Of a stretch of DNA of 64,000 nt, positions 7,642 to 15,528 are shown in pieces (positions within the stretch are counted from its first letter, which is position 1; the number at the start of each line of letters is the position of its first letter). Under the pieces are notes generated by a model. That model searched no databases. It was not told where the DNA came from and saw only the letters and a program-made list of their open reading frames with translations. Source of the stretch: Bog-532 sp963833835 (GTDB lineage Bacteria > Actinomycetota > Actinomycetes > Streptosporangiales > Streptosporangiaceae); NCBI GenBank assembly GCA_963833835.1, contig CAWHZI010000014.1, forward strand, positions 248,001 through 312,000, in the 5' to 3' direction. The translations under genes were made by a program, and so were the position numbers.

Positions 7642-9231
7642 ATGACGGACACCTTGCAGGCGGCCTCGCCGCTGAAGGACCAGTCGCTGAAGGCACTGAC
7701 CGACGAGCTGCGCCAACGGCTGGCCCAGGTTCGGCTGGGCGGAGACGAGAAGGCCCGGGCCCGCCACGTCGCGCGGGGCAAGCTGCTCGTTCGCGACCGG
7801 GTCGACCGGCTGCTCGATCCAGGGTCACCGTTCCTGGAGCTGGCCCCGCTCGCGGGCTGGGAGCTCTACGAGGACCCGGTCCCGTCGGGCGGTCTGGTCG
7901 CGGGCATAGGCCGGATCGAGGGCCGGGACTGCATGGTGGTGGCCAACGACGCCACGGTCAAGGGCGGCAGCTACTACCCGATCACGGTCAAGAAGCACCT
8001 GCGGGCCCAGGCCGTCGCGGCCGCCCACCGGCTGCCCTGCCTCTACCTGGTCGACTCGGGCGGGGCGTTCCTGCCCCGGCAGGACGAGATCTTCCCCGAC
8101 CGCGAGCACTTCGGCCGGATCTTCTTCAACCAGGCGACGATGTCGAAGGCCGGCCTCCCCCAGCTGGCCGCGGTGATGGGATCGTGCACCGCGGGCGGCG
8201 CCTACGTGCCCGCGATGAGCGACGAGAACGTCATCGTGCGCGAGGAGGGCACGATCTTCCTGGGCGGCCCGCCGCTGGTCAAGGCGGCCACCGGTGAGGT
8301 GGTCACGGCCGAGGAACTGGGCGGCGGCGACGTGCACGCCCGCAAGTCCGGGGTGGTGGACCACCTGGCCGACGACGACGAGCACGCGCTGGCCATCCTG
8401 CGCTCGATCGTCGCGACCCTGCCACCGTCGTCGCAGCCGTGGCTCGAGCAGGACGCCCCGGAGGAGCCGGCCGAGTCCCCGGACGAGCTGTACGACATCG
8501 TGCCCGCCGACCTGCGCCAGCCGTACGATGTGCGCGAGGTGATCCGCCGCATCGTGGACGGCTCGCGCTTCAGCGAGTTCAAGGCCCTGTACGGCGAGAC
8601 CCTGGTGTGCGGCTTCGCCCACCTCTGGGGCTATCCCGTGGGGATCGTGGCCAATAACGGCATCCTGTTCTCGCCGTCCGCCCTCAAGGGCGCGCACTTC
8701 ATCGAGCTGTGCGACCAGCGGCGCATCCCGCTGTTGTTCCTGCAGAACATCACCGGGTTCATGGTCGGGCGCGAGTACGAGCAGGGTGGCATCGCCAAGG
8801 ACGGGGCCAAGCTGGTGACCGCCGTGTCCTGCGCGTCGGTACCCAAGCTGACCGTGGTGATCGGCGGTTCCTACGGGGCCGGCAACTACGGCATGTGCGG
8901 GCGGGCCTACGACCCCCGCTTCCTGTGGATGTGGCCCAACGCCCGCATCTCGGTCATGGGCGGCGAGCAGGCGGCCGCGGTCCTGGCCACCGTGCGCCGG
9001 GACGCGGTCGAAGCCCGGGGCGGTAGCTGGCCGGCCGGGGACGAGGAAGCGTTCAAACGGCCCATCCGCGAGCAGTACGAGCATCAGGGCTCGCCCTATT
9101 ACTCGACGGCGCGGCTGTGGGACGACGGCGTTATCGACCCGGTGGACACCCGGCGGGTACTGGGTATGGCCCTTTCGGTGGCCGCGCGCGCACCGCTCCC
9201 GGCGCCCGGCTTCGGCGTCTTCCGGATGTGA
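7642..9231 (+). CDS. accD1: acyl-CoA carboxylase beta subunit, methylcrotonyl-CoA type
   Basis: 529 aa carboxyltransferase (crotonase fold). The protein transfers CO2 from carboxybiotin to an acyl-CoA. The block KGGSYYPITVKKHLRAQ, the stretch SGGAFLPRQDEIFPDREHFG and GSCTAGGAYVPAMSDENVIV closely follow the beta subunit of 3-methylcrotonyl-CoA carboxylase (leucine breakdown) rather than propionyl-CoA carboxylases. GGGAGGA lies just upstream of ATG 7642. It is followed after 7 bases by the biotin-carrying alpha subunit and then an acyl-CoA dehydrogenase, a partial leucine/isovalerate operon; the usual hydratase and HMG-CoA lyase are missing here. Confidence 0.9.
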   Translation: MTDTLQAASPLKDQSLKALTDELRQRLAQVRLGGDEKARARHVARGKLLVRDRVDRLLDPGSPFLELAPLAGWELYEDPVPSGGLVAGIGRIEGRDCMVVANDATVKGGSYYPITVKKHLRAQAVAAAHRLPCLYLVDSGGAFLPRQDEIFPDREHFGRIFFNQATMSKAGLPQLAAVMGSCTAGGAYVPAMSDENVIVREEGTIFLGGPPLVKAATGEVVTAEELGGGDVHARKSGVVDHLADDDEHALAILRSIVATLPPSSQPWLEQDAPEEPAESPDELYDIVPADLRQPYDVREVIRRIVDGSRFSEFKALYGETLVCGFAHLWGYPVGIVANNGILFSPSALKGAHFIELCDQRRIPLLFLQNITGFMVGREYEQGGIAKDGAKLVTAVSCASVPKLTVVIGGSYGAGNYGMCGRAYDPRFLWMWPNARISVMGGEQAAAVLATVRRDAVEARGGSWPAGDEEAFKRPIREQYEHQGSPYYSTARLWDDGVIDPVDTRRVLGMALSVAARAPLPAPGFGVFRM

Positions 9232-9238
9232 GCGAGCG

Positions 9239-11263
9239 ATGACCTTCAGATCGGTCCTGGTGGCCAACCGGGGGGAGATCGCCGTCCGGGTGCTGCGCTC
9301 GGCCCGGGACGCGGGCCTGCGCACGGTCGCGGTCTACTCCGACGCCGACCTGGGCGCCCCGCACGTCCGGGCGGCCGACACCGCTGTCCGCATCGGCCCG
9401 GCCCCGGCGGCCGAGTCCTACCTGTCGATTCCCGCGTTGCTCGAGGCCGCGCGGCGGACCGGCGCGGAGGCGATCCATCCGGGGTACGGGTTCTTGTCCG
9501 AGCGGGCCGCGTTCGCGCGCGCCTGCGAACAGGCGGGACTGGTGTTCATCGGGCCGCCGGCCGACGTGATCGAGGTGATGGGGCGTAAGGACCGGGCCCG
9601 GCGGATCGCGGTGGAAGCCGGCGTCCCGGTGGTGCCCGCGGTCGAGGAAGCGGCCTCGGGTGAGGCGGCCTCGGGTGAGGCGGTCGGCCCAGCTGGCGAT
9701 GCGGAGCTGGCGCGCCGGGCCGCGGCCGAGGTGGGCTTCCCGTTGCTGGTCAAGGCGGCGGCCGGGGGTGGCGGCAAGGGCATGCGCATCGTGCGCGAGG
9801 CCGGGGCGCTGCCCGAGGCCCTGGCCGCGGCGCGGCGCGAAGCCCGCGCGGCCTTCGGCGACGGCACGCTGCTGGTGGAGCGGTACGTCGAGCGCGGCCG
9901 CCACGTCGAGGTGCAGATCCTGGCCGACCAGCACGGTCACGTGGTGCACCTGTTCGAGCGCGACTGCTCGGTCCAGCGCCGGCACCAGAAGGTGCTGGAG
10001 GAGGCGCCCGCCCCGACCATCTCGGCCGCGGTGCGCGACCGGCTGACCTCGGCCGCCGTGCGGCTGGCCACGGCCGTCGGCTACGTCAACGCCGGCACGG
10101 TGGAGTTCCTGGTCGCGGGCGAGGACGTCTACCTGCTGGAGATGAACACCCGGCTGCAGGTGGAGCACCCGGTCACCGAGCTGGTCACCGGCCAGGACCT
10201 GGTCGCGCTGCAGCTGCGGATCGCTCAGGGTGAGCCGCTGCCGTTCGGCCAGGACGACCTGACGCGGTCCGGGCACGCGATCGAGGCCCGGGTCTACGCC
10301 GAGGATCCCGCCCAGGGCTTCCTGCCCCAGGCTGGGACGGCTTCGGTGGTCCGCTGGCCGTCCCGGGCCCGGGTCGACGCCGCCCTGGAGCCGGGCAGCG
10401 AGGTCGGGACCTGGTACGACCCCATGCTGGCCAAGATCATCGTGGCCGGGCCGACCCGCGAGGCGGCCAGGGCTGCGCTGGTCGACGCGCTCGACGACAC
10501 GACCATCCTGGGCCTGACCACCAACGTCGGGTTCCTGCGGCGGCTGGCCGATTCGGCCGTGTACCGGGACGCGGCGGTCGACACGGCCTGGCTGGACCGG
10601 AACCCCGGGTCGTTCCCGGCTGACGGCGGCGAGGCGGCTCTTGTGGCCGCGGCCTGGCTGGTGGCGGTTGGTTCAGGGTCGGCAGGCGGCGCGCCGGATC
10701 CGTTCGGTACCGGGGACGGGTGGCGGGTCTCGGGACCGGCCACGCCCGTGATGGTCGGCCTGCGGGACGGCGATGGTGCCCACTCGATGCGGGTGCATGT
10801 CCCCGGGGGCCTAGTGTCGGAGGGCGCCGAGGCGGAGCGGAGCTGGCGGGTCCGGCCGGTCGCTTCGGCTCCCGGGCCTCACCGGCTGGAGATCGACGGG
10901 GTCGCGTACCGCTTCCAGGTGGAGATCGGCCCCCGTGAGGTCACCGTCGGCTACCAGGGCCAGGCCTACGTCTTCAACCGGCCCAGTGCCTCGGGTCCCG
11001 GCGGCGGTCTGACCGCGGCGTCCGACGGCCTGGTCACCGCGCCCATGCCCGGCACCGTGCTCTCGGTCCGGGTGAGCGAAGGCCAAGACGTCACCGCCGG
11101 AGAAGTTCTCGGGGTGCTGGAGGCGATGAAGATGGAGTTGTCGCTGGTCGCACCCTACGACGGCACGGTGACCGAAGCCGGCGTCAAGGCGGGCGACCGC
11201 GTCGCGCTCGGCCAGCAGATTTTCGTTGTCGTACCGGGCCCAGCGGCTCCGGAACAGGAGTGA
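9239..11263 (+). CDS. accA1: acyl-CoA carboxylase alpha subunit (biotin carboxylase + biotin carrier)
   Basis: 674 aa. The N-terminal biotin carboxylase starts SVLVANRGEIAVRVLRSARD, has the glycine-rich ATP loop GGGGKGMRIV, and the block EMNTRLQVEHPVTE. A middle domain follows, then the C-terminal biotinyl domain with EAMKM; the lysine to be biotinylated is K631. It charges biotin with bicarbonate using ATP for the beta subunit encoded immediately upstream. A short internal duplication (ASGEA twice, about residue 140) inserts a flexible stretch between the first lobe and the ATP-grasp B domain. The stop overlaps the ribosome-binding area of the dehydrogenase, so the three genes are coupled. 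Confidence 0.93.
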   Translation: MTFRSVLVANRGEIAVRVLRSARDAGLRTVAVYSDADLGAPHVRAADTAVRIGPAPAAESYLSIPALLEAARRTGAEAIHPGYGFLSERAAFARACEQAGLVFIGPPADVIEVMGRKDRARRIAVEAGVPVVPAVEEAASGEAASGEAVGPAGDAELARRAAAEVGFPLLVKAAAGGGGKGMRIVREAGALPEALAAARREARAAFGDGTLLVERYVERGRHVEVQILADQHGHVVHLFERDCSVQRRHQKVLEEAPAPTISAAVRDRLTSAAVRLATAVGYVNAGTVEFLVAGEDVYLLEMNTRLQVEHPVTELVTGQDLVALQLRIAQGEPLPFGQDDLTRSGHAIEARVYAEDPAQGFLPQAGTASVVRWPSRARVDAALEPGSEVGTWYDPMLAKIIVAGPTREAARAALVDALDDTTILGLTTNVGFLRRLADSAVYRDAAVDTAWLDRNPGSFPADGGEAALVAAAWLVAVGSGSAGGAPDPFGTGDGWRVSGPATPVMVGLRDGDGAHSMRVHVPGGLVSEGAEAERSWRVRPVASAPGPHRLEIDGVAYRFQVEIGPREVTVGYQGQAYVFNRPSASGPGGGLTAASDGLVTAPMPGTVLSVRVSEGQDVTAGEVLGVLEAMKMELSLVAPYDGTVTEAGVKAGDRVALGQQIFVVVPGPAAPEQE

Positions 11264-11265
11264 CC

Positions 11266-12426
11266 ATGGTGGATCACCGTCTCAGCCCGGAGCATGAGGA
11301 ACTGCGCAAGACCGTAGAGCAGTTCGCGCGGGACACGGTTGCCCCGGTCATCGGGGACTACTACGAACGGGGCGAGTTCCCCTACGACCTCGTGGCCAGC
11401 ATGGGGCGCATGGGCCTGTTCGGCCTGCCCTTCCCCGAGGAGTACGGCGGCATGGGCGGTGACTACCTCGCGCTGAGCCTGGCCCTGGAGGAACTGGCCC
11501 GGGTCGACTCCTCGGTCGCCATCACCCTGGAGGCCGGCGTCGGTCTGGGTGCGATGCCGATCTTCCGGTTCGGCACCGAGGCGCAGAAGCAGCAGTGGCT
11601 GCCCGGCCTGTGCGCGGGCGAGGTCCTGGGCGCGTTCGGGCTGACCGAACCGGGCAGCGGCTCGGACGCCGGGGCGCTGCGGACCACCGCCCGGCTGGAC
11701 GGCGGCGACTGGGTCATCGACGGCACCAAGGCGTTCATCACCAACTCCGGCACCGACATCACCGGCCTGGTCACCGTGACCGCCGTGACCGGGGAGCGGG
11801 CGGACGGCCGGAAGGAGATCTCGGCCATCATCGTGCCGGCCGGCACCCCCGGGTTCACCGTGTCGAAGAAGTACTCCAAGGTGGGCTGGAACGCCTCCGA
11901 CACCCACGAGCTGTCGTTCACCGACTGCCGGGTGCCCGAGGCCAACCTGCTGGGCCAGCCCGGCCGCGGGTACGCCCAGTTCCTGCAGACCCTGGACGAG
12001 GGCCGGATCGCCATCGCCGCGCTGGCCACCGGGCTGGCCCAGGGCTGCATCGACGAGTGCCTGCGGTACGTGGGCGAGCGGCAGGCGTTCGGCCGGCCGA
12101 TCGGGGAGTTCCAGGCCATCCAGTTCAAGCTGGCCGACATGGAGGCCCGGGCCCACACCGCCCGGCTGGCCTATTACCACGCCGCGGCCAAGCTGGTCGC
12201 GGGCGAGCCGGTCAAGAAGGACGCGGCCATCGCCAAGCTCGTCTCCTCCAACGCGGCCATGGACAACGCCCGCGACGCGACGCAGATCTTCGGCGGCTAC
12301 GGCTTCATGAACGAGTTCCCCGTGGGCCGCTTCTACCGGGACGCCAAGATCCTGGAAATCGGCGAGGGCACCAGCGAGGTCCAGCGCATGCTGATCGCCC
12401 GCGAACTCGGGGTCGGGGTGGCGTAG
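11266..12426 (+). CDS. acyl-CoA dehydrogenase
   Basis: 386 aa FAD enzyme that introduces the alpha-beta double bond in acyl-CoA thioesters. It has the family signatures GAFGLTEPGSGSDA and FGGYGFMNEFPVGRFYRDAK. The C-terminal motif reads EIGEGTSEVQRM, which puts a glutamate (E367) at the catalytic-base position used by short- and medium-chain acyl-CoA dehydrogenases. Isovaleryl-CoA dehydrogenases have a small residue there and take their base from an earlier helix, so despite the leucine-type operon this reads as SCAD-like. I chose ATG 11266 because AGGAG is 5 bases upstream; a GTG at 11260 is possible. Confidence 0.9.
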   Translation: MVDHRLSPEHEELRKTVEQFARDTVAPVIGDYYERGEFPYDLVASMGRMGLFGLPFPEEYGGMGGDYLALSLALEELARVDSSVAITLEAGVGLGAMPIFRFGTEAQKQQWLPGLCAGEVLGAFGLTEPGSGSDAGALRTTARLDGGDWVIDGTKAFITNSGTDITGLVTVTAVTGERADGRKEISAIIVPAGTPGFTVSKKYSKVGWNASDTHELSFTDCRVPEANLLGQPGRGYAQFLQTLDEGRIAIAALATGLAQGCIDECLRYVGERQAFGRPIGEFQAIQFKLADMEARAHTARLAYYHAAAKLVAGEPVKKDAAIAKLVSSNAAMDNARDATQIFGGYGFMNEFPVGRFYRDAKILEIGEGTSEVQRMLIARELGVGVA

Positions 12427-12448
12427 TGCGGCCCGGCGGGCGTCTAGC

Positions 12449-13282
12449 GTGGGCGACGTGACCACGACACCGTTCCGGTTCGCCGCGCAGGCGAGCCCGC
12501 AAGATGCCCGCCAGTGGCTGGCGCTAGCCCGGCGCGCCGAAGAGCTGGGGTACTCATCGCTGCTGATGCCCGACGGGCTGCAGCTGCCGTCCCCGATGCC
12601 CTCGCTCGCGGTGGCGGCGGGAGCGACCACGACGCTGCGGGTCGGGACCTGGGTGCTGGCCACCCCGCTGCGGGCGCCCCGGCTCGCGGCCTGGGATGCG
12701 CACACGCTGTCGCTGCTGAGCGGCGGCCGCTTCGAGCTCGGCATCGGCACCGGCCGACCAGAAGCGGCCACCGAGGCGGTCCAGGTGCTCGAGCAGCCGG
12801 AGCTGACGATGGCGCAGCGGCTGGCCCGGGTCGAGCAGACCATCGATGACCTGCGCGCCCTGGACGGGGACGAGCACACCCCGGTTCTGGTGGCCGCGGG
12901 GGGACCGAAGGCCAGGGCGCTGGCCGCGGCCAAGGCCGACATCGTCACCGTGGCCGCGGGCCCGCTGGCCGACCGCGACACGATCGCGAAACTGGTCGCC
13001 GGAATTCGCGCGGCGGCCGGTGACCGGGGGGCCGGGCTGGAGTTCGCGGCGCCGATCTTCGTCGTCGGGGATGACGCGCCCGCGTGGGTGGTGCGGTTCA
13101 CCGGCGCCGACATGGCCACCCTGGTGGCGCGCGACTCGCTGATGATCCTGCGCGGCAGCCCGGCGCAGATGGCCGAGGAGCTGCAGCGCCGTCGCGAAAC
13201 CCTGGGCATCTCCTACTTCAGCGTGAACGCCACGTTCATCGAGCCGTTCGCGCCCGTGGTGGAGCTCCTGGCCGGCCGCTGA
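12449..13282 (+). CDS. LLM class F420-dependent oxidoreductase
   Basis: 277 aa luciferase-like monooxygenase fold. FRFAAQASPQDARQWLALAR begins the TIM barrel; the block LSGGRFELGIGTGRPE is characteristic of the F420/FMN-binding LLM family, and PVLVAAGGPKARALAA supports it. Such proteins use reduced F420 or FMNH2 on diverse substrates; the substrate is unknown. It starts 22 bases after the dehydrogenase gene on the same strand and may be co-transcribed. The start could be GTG 12449 or GTG 12458. Confidence 0.85.
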   Translation: MGDVTTTPFRFAAQASPQDARQWLALARRAEELGYSSLLMPDGLQLPSPMPSLAVAAGATTTLRVGTWVLATPLRAPRLAAWDAHTLSLLSGGRFELGIGTGRPEAATEAVQVLEQPELTMAQRLARVEQTIDDLRALDGDEHTPVLVAAGGPKARALAAAKADIVTVAAGPLADRDTIAKLVAGIRAAAGDRGAGLEFAAPIFVVGDDAPAWVVRFTGADMATLVARDSLMILRGSPAQMAEELQRRRETLGISYFSVNATFIEPFAPVVELLAGR

Positions 13283-13323
13283 CGCGACGGCGGCCCGGCT
13301 GGACAGCCGGGCCGCCGGTACGG

Positions 13324-13974
13324 TCAGCTGCCGCCCGAGCCTGCCTGATCGGCGACCCGGCCACGTGCGTCCTGGGCGTGGTCGGTCACGTCGGAGGCCT
13401 GGGACTGAGCCTCGTCGCGGACCGTCGACGCGGCGTCGGTCGCCGTCTCCTTGACCGACTGGGCCCGCTGCTGGGCCGAGTCGCGCAGCTCCTGCGCGGC
13501 CTCCTGGCCCGCCTGGCTCAGCTGCCGGGCGACCGGGCGCCCCTGTTCCGTGGCCACGTCCTTGACCTGCGACGCCACCTGCTGCTCGGGTTCGGTGGCG
13601 GGCAGCAGCGAGGCCACGAGCCAGCCTGCCCCGAACGCGATCAGGCCGGCCGCGAGCGGGTTGCCGCGGGTGCGCTGGCGAGCCAGGTCCGGAGCGGAGC
13701 CGACCGCATCGGCCGCCGACGAAGCCGTGGACGCCGCGGTGTCCTTGGCCGACGAAGCCGAAGAACTCACCGTCCCGCCCAGGTTGGAGGTGTGTTCCGC
13801 GGTACCGCCCATGATCCTGTCCTTGACGTTGGTCATCGCCGAGCGGGTCTGCTGGACCCGTCGTCCCACGATCTTCGGCGGGCTGACCTTCTCGGTCAGC
13901 GCGTCCACATTGGCACTCAGGTTCTGCTGAGTCTGTTCGATGTTGCCGCGGATCTGATCCGGGTCACTGGTCAT
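13324..13974 (-). CDS. DUF3618-containing membrane-anchored protein
   Basis: 216 aa. The DUF3618 segment is at residues 4-45 (DPDQIRGNIEQTQQNLSANV). A Ser/Ala/Thr-rich low-complexity linker follows, then one membrane helix (NPLAAGLIAFGAGWLVASLL, about residue 105) and a long charged, Ala/Gln-rich amphipathic tail likely to form a coiled coil or surface-associated helix (repeated QVKDVATEQ / AQQRAQSVKETA patterns). The pattern resembles YtxH/DUF883-type stress or envelope proteins. It is last in a three-gene leftward operon with a holin-like membrane protein and a proline-rich membrane protein. Confidence 0.82.
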   Translation of the reverse strand: MTSDPDQIRGNIEQTQQNLSANVDALTEKVSPPKIVGRRVQQTRSAMTNVKDRIMGGTAEHTSNLGGTVSSSASSAKDTAASTASSAADAVGSAPDLARQRTRGNPLAAGLIAFGAGWLVASLLPATEPEQQVASQVKDVATEQGRPVARQLSQAGQEAAQELRDSAQQRAQSVKETATDAASTVRDEAQSQASDVTDHAQDARGRVADQAGSGGS

Positions 13975-13975
13975 C

Positions 13976-14446
13976 TCAGGTCCTCGCTCCCTTGAGCGTG
14001 TCTGGCAGTTCCTTGACCGTCTCGACGGTCTGCTCGGGTTTCGGGTTCACCTCTTTGAGCTGGCGGCGCCCGAGGACGAACGTCACGGCACCGATGACCG
14101 CCCAGATAGCGGTGACGATCAGCGCAGCCCAGCCCTGGTCCATAACGTTGGCCAGGCCCCACCACAGAGCAATGGAGGCGAACAGCAGCACCATGTAGCC
14201 GGCGAAGCCGGCCGCGCCGAGCATCCCCGCGGCCTTGCCGGTCTTGGTGATCTCCTGCTTGACCTCAGCCTTGGCCAGTTCGAGCTCTTGCCGCATCAGC
14301 GTCGACAGGTCCTGCGCCACGTGGCCAACCAGCTCACCGACGGAGGCGTCGCTGACGTCCGGGGTGGTGCTGGCGTATGAGGTCTCGCCGGCGTACGAGG
14401 CAGTCGCACCGGGGACGCTATTAAATTCCGGTGGCGGCTGGGTCAT
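13976..14446 (-). CDS. phage-holin-superfamily (Phage_holin_3_6 / DUF1469-like) membrane protein
   Basis: 156 aa. The N-terminus is soluble and acidic, with SVGELVGHVAQDLSTLMRQE and ELELAKAEVKQE, an amphipathic helix. Two membrane helices follow (AAGFAGYMVLLFASIALWWG and ALIVTAIWAVIGAVTFVLG), and the tail is short and charged. This is the common actinobacterial protein named after a phage holin superfamily; it is not evidence of a prophage. The ATG overlaps the stop of the upstream proline-rich gene (ATGA), and 1 base separates its stop from the DUF3618 start. Confidence 0.83.
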   Translation of the reverse strand: MTQPPPEFNSVPGATASYAGETSYASTTPDVSDASVGELVGHVAQDLSTLMRQELELAKAEVKQEITKTGKAAGMLGAAGFAGYMVLLFASIALWWGLANVMDQGWAALIVTAIWAVIGAVTFVLGRRQLKEVNPKPEQTVETVKELPDTLKGART

Positions 14447-15339
14447 GGTTGCCTCGGCCCGTCGAAGCGGGGCGCCGCGCCAGGCTCGGCTGGGTAGGCC
14501 GACTCAGGCAGGTCGGTCGGCTGGGGCGGGTAGAGCCCCTCGGGCGGGGTCACCGGGCTGGACTGATAAATCGGGTCCGCGGGATAGGCCGGCGCGGCGG
14601 GCTCGATCGGCTCGGTGCCGGCCGGGTAACCCGGAGCGGCGGGATAGGTCTCGGTCGGGTAAGCCGGCGCGACGGGACTGGTCTCCGTCGGGTAGGCCGG
14701 CGCGGCGGGACTGGTCTCCGTCGGGTAGAACGTGCCGGGCCCTTCGGCCGGATCCACTGTGCTCGCCGCGGGAAGTGCGGGGGCAGTACCGCGGCCGCTG
14801 TCCGGCCCGCTGCCCTGCTGGCCATTACCCTGGTCCTTCAGGCCGCGGGTCAGGCGCCCGGCGGCCAGCCCGGCCACAGCCGCACCAATCAAGAACGCGC
14901 CGGGACGGCGGCGGGCGAAGTTACGCACCTCGGCCAGCAGATCGGCGGGCTCGCGCTGCTCAAGCCAGGACGCCGCGCTGTGCGCTCGGTCGGCCGCCTG
15001 GCGGGCGAACTCGGTGGCTACGCCGGACTGACCGCCGTTGGCCGCCATCTGACCGAGCTCATCAGCGACAGAATGAAGCTGCTGCGCTGCCTTCTGCTGC
15101 TGAACGGACGCCTGGTCACGGACCTGTCCCTGGGCTTCGACCAACAGATCACGCGCCTGCTGGCCGGTCTCCGCGGCGACCTGCCGAGCCTGGTCGGTCG
15201 CGGTCTGCGCGACCTGGCCACCCGCTTCGCGGGCATGCTGGCCGACGCCTGCCGCCTCGTCGCGGGCGACATCGGTGGTGGACGGCTCGGCCGCCGGTTC
15301 TCCGGTTCGCGGGGCGTAGGGCCCTGAATACTGAGACAT
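14443..15339 (-). CDS. proline-rich single-pass membrane protein with YPTETSP repeats
   Basis: 298 aa from ATG 15339, chosen because GGAAGG lies about 8 bases upstream. The N-terminal half is an amphipathic Ala/Gln-rich helical region (QVAQTATDQARQVAAETG), followed by one membrane-associated segment (RRPGAFLIGAAVAGLAAGRL). The C-terminal 110 residues are Pro/Tyr/Ala-rich with an 11-residue repeat, YPTETSPxAPA. The helical part resembles ElaB/YqjD/DUF883-type proteins. It is first in the operon with the holin-like and DUF3618 proteins; all three combine a membrane helix with long amphipathic helices and probably act at the inner membrane. Function unknown. Confidence 0.78.
   Translation of the reverse strand: MSQYSGPYAPRTGEPAAEPSTTDVARDEAAGVGQHAREAGGQVAQTATDQARQVAAETGQQARDLLVEAQGQVRDQASVQQQKAAQQLHSVADELGQMAANGGQSGVATEFARQAADRAHSAASWLEQREPADLLAEVRNFARRRPGAFLIGAAVAGLAAGRLTRGLKDQGNGQQGSGPDSGRGTAPALPAASTVDPAEGPGTFYPTETSPAAPAYPTETSPVAPAYPTETYPAAPGYPAGTEPIEPAAPAYPADPIYQSSPVTPPEGLYPPQPTDLPESAYPAEPGAAPRFDGPRQP
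14627..14730. repeat. 33-bp tandem repeat coding for YPTETSPxAPA
   Basis: Three copies of a 33-bp unit (matching blocks begin at 14645, 14678 and 14711) lie within the proline-rich tail. The unit is a multiple of three, so copy-number change keeps the frame. Confidence 0.75.
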
Positions 15340-15528
15340 TCCACACCTTCCCCTCATCGTCGTGTCGACTGTTCAATGCGGGGCCGCGGCTACCCGGGCC
15401 ATCGCCACGCAACCCGGATCGGCGCAATTGCCGCAAACCCGGGCGGAGTGGAGTGGGCCGGGGAGGGCGGGTTTGTGACGGGCGGGCGGCGCGTGACGCC
15501 TGGGCCGCGTGCCCTAGGCTCAGGCAGC
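15340..15528. promoter_or_regulatory. divergent promoter gap
   Basis: 189 bp between the leftward membrane operon and the rightward LLM gene must hold both promoters. I see no clear dyad; the ribosome-binding AGGGGAAGG of the leftward gene lies at about 15345-15353. Confidence 0.4.

Noticed and set aside
7825..9324. 499-codon open frame antisense to the carboxylase beta gene
   Set aside because: Shadow of strong GC3 bias on the opposite strand; the sense frame is a clear conserved enzyme.
11155..13209. 684-codon antisense frame across the dehydrogenase and LLM genes
   Set aside because: Spans two real genes and the gap between them; low-complexity composition with no domain.
13976..14446. 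Prophage evidence from a holin-family protein
   Set aside because: The family name is historical; neighbours are housekeeping-like membrane proteins and no phage gene is present.
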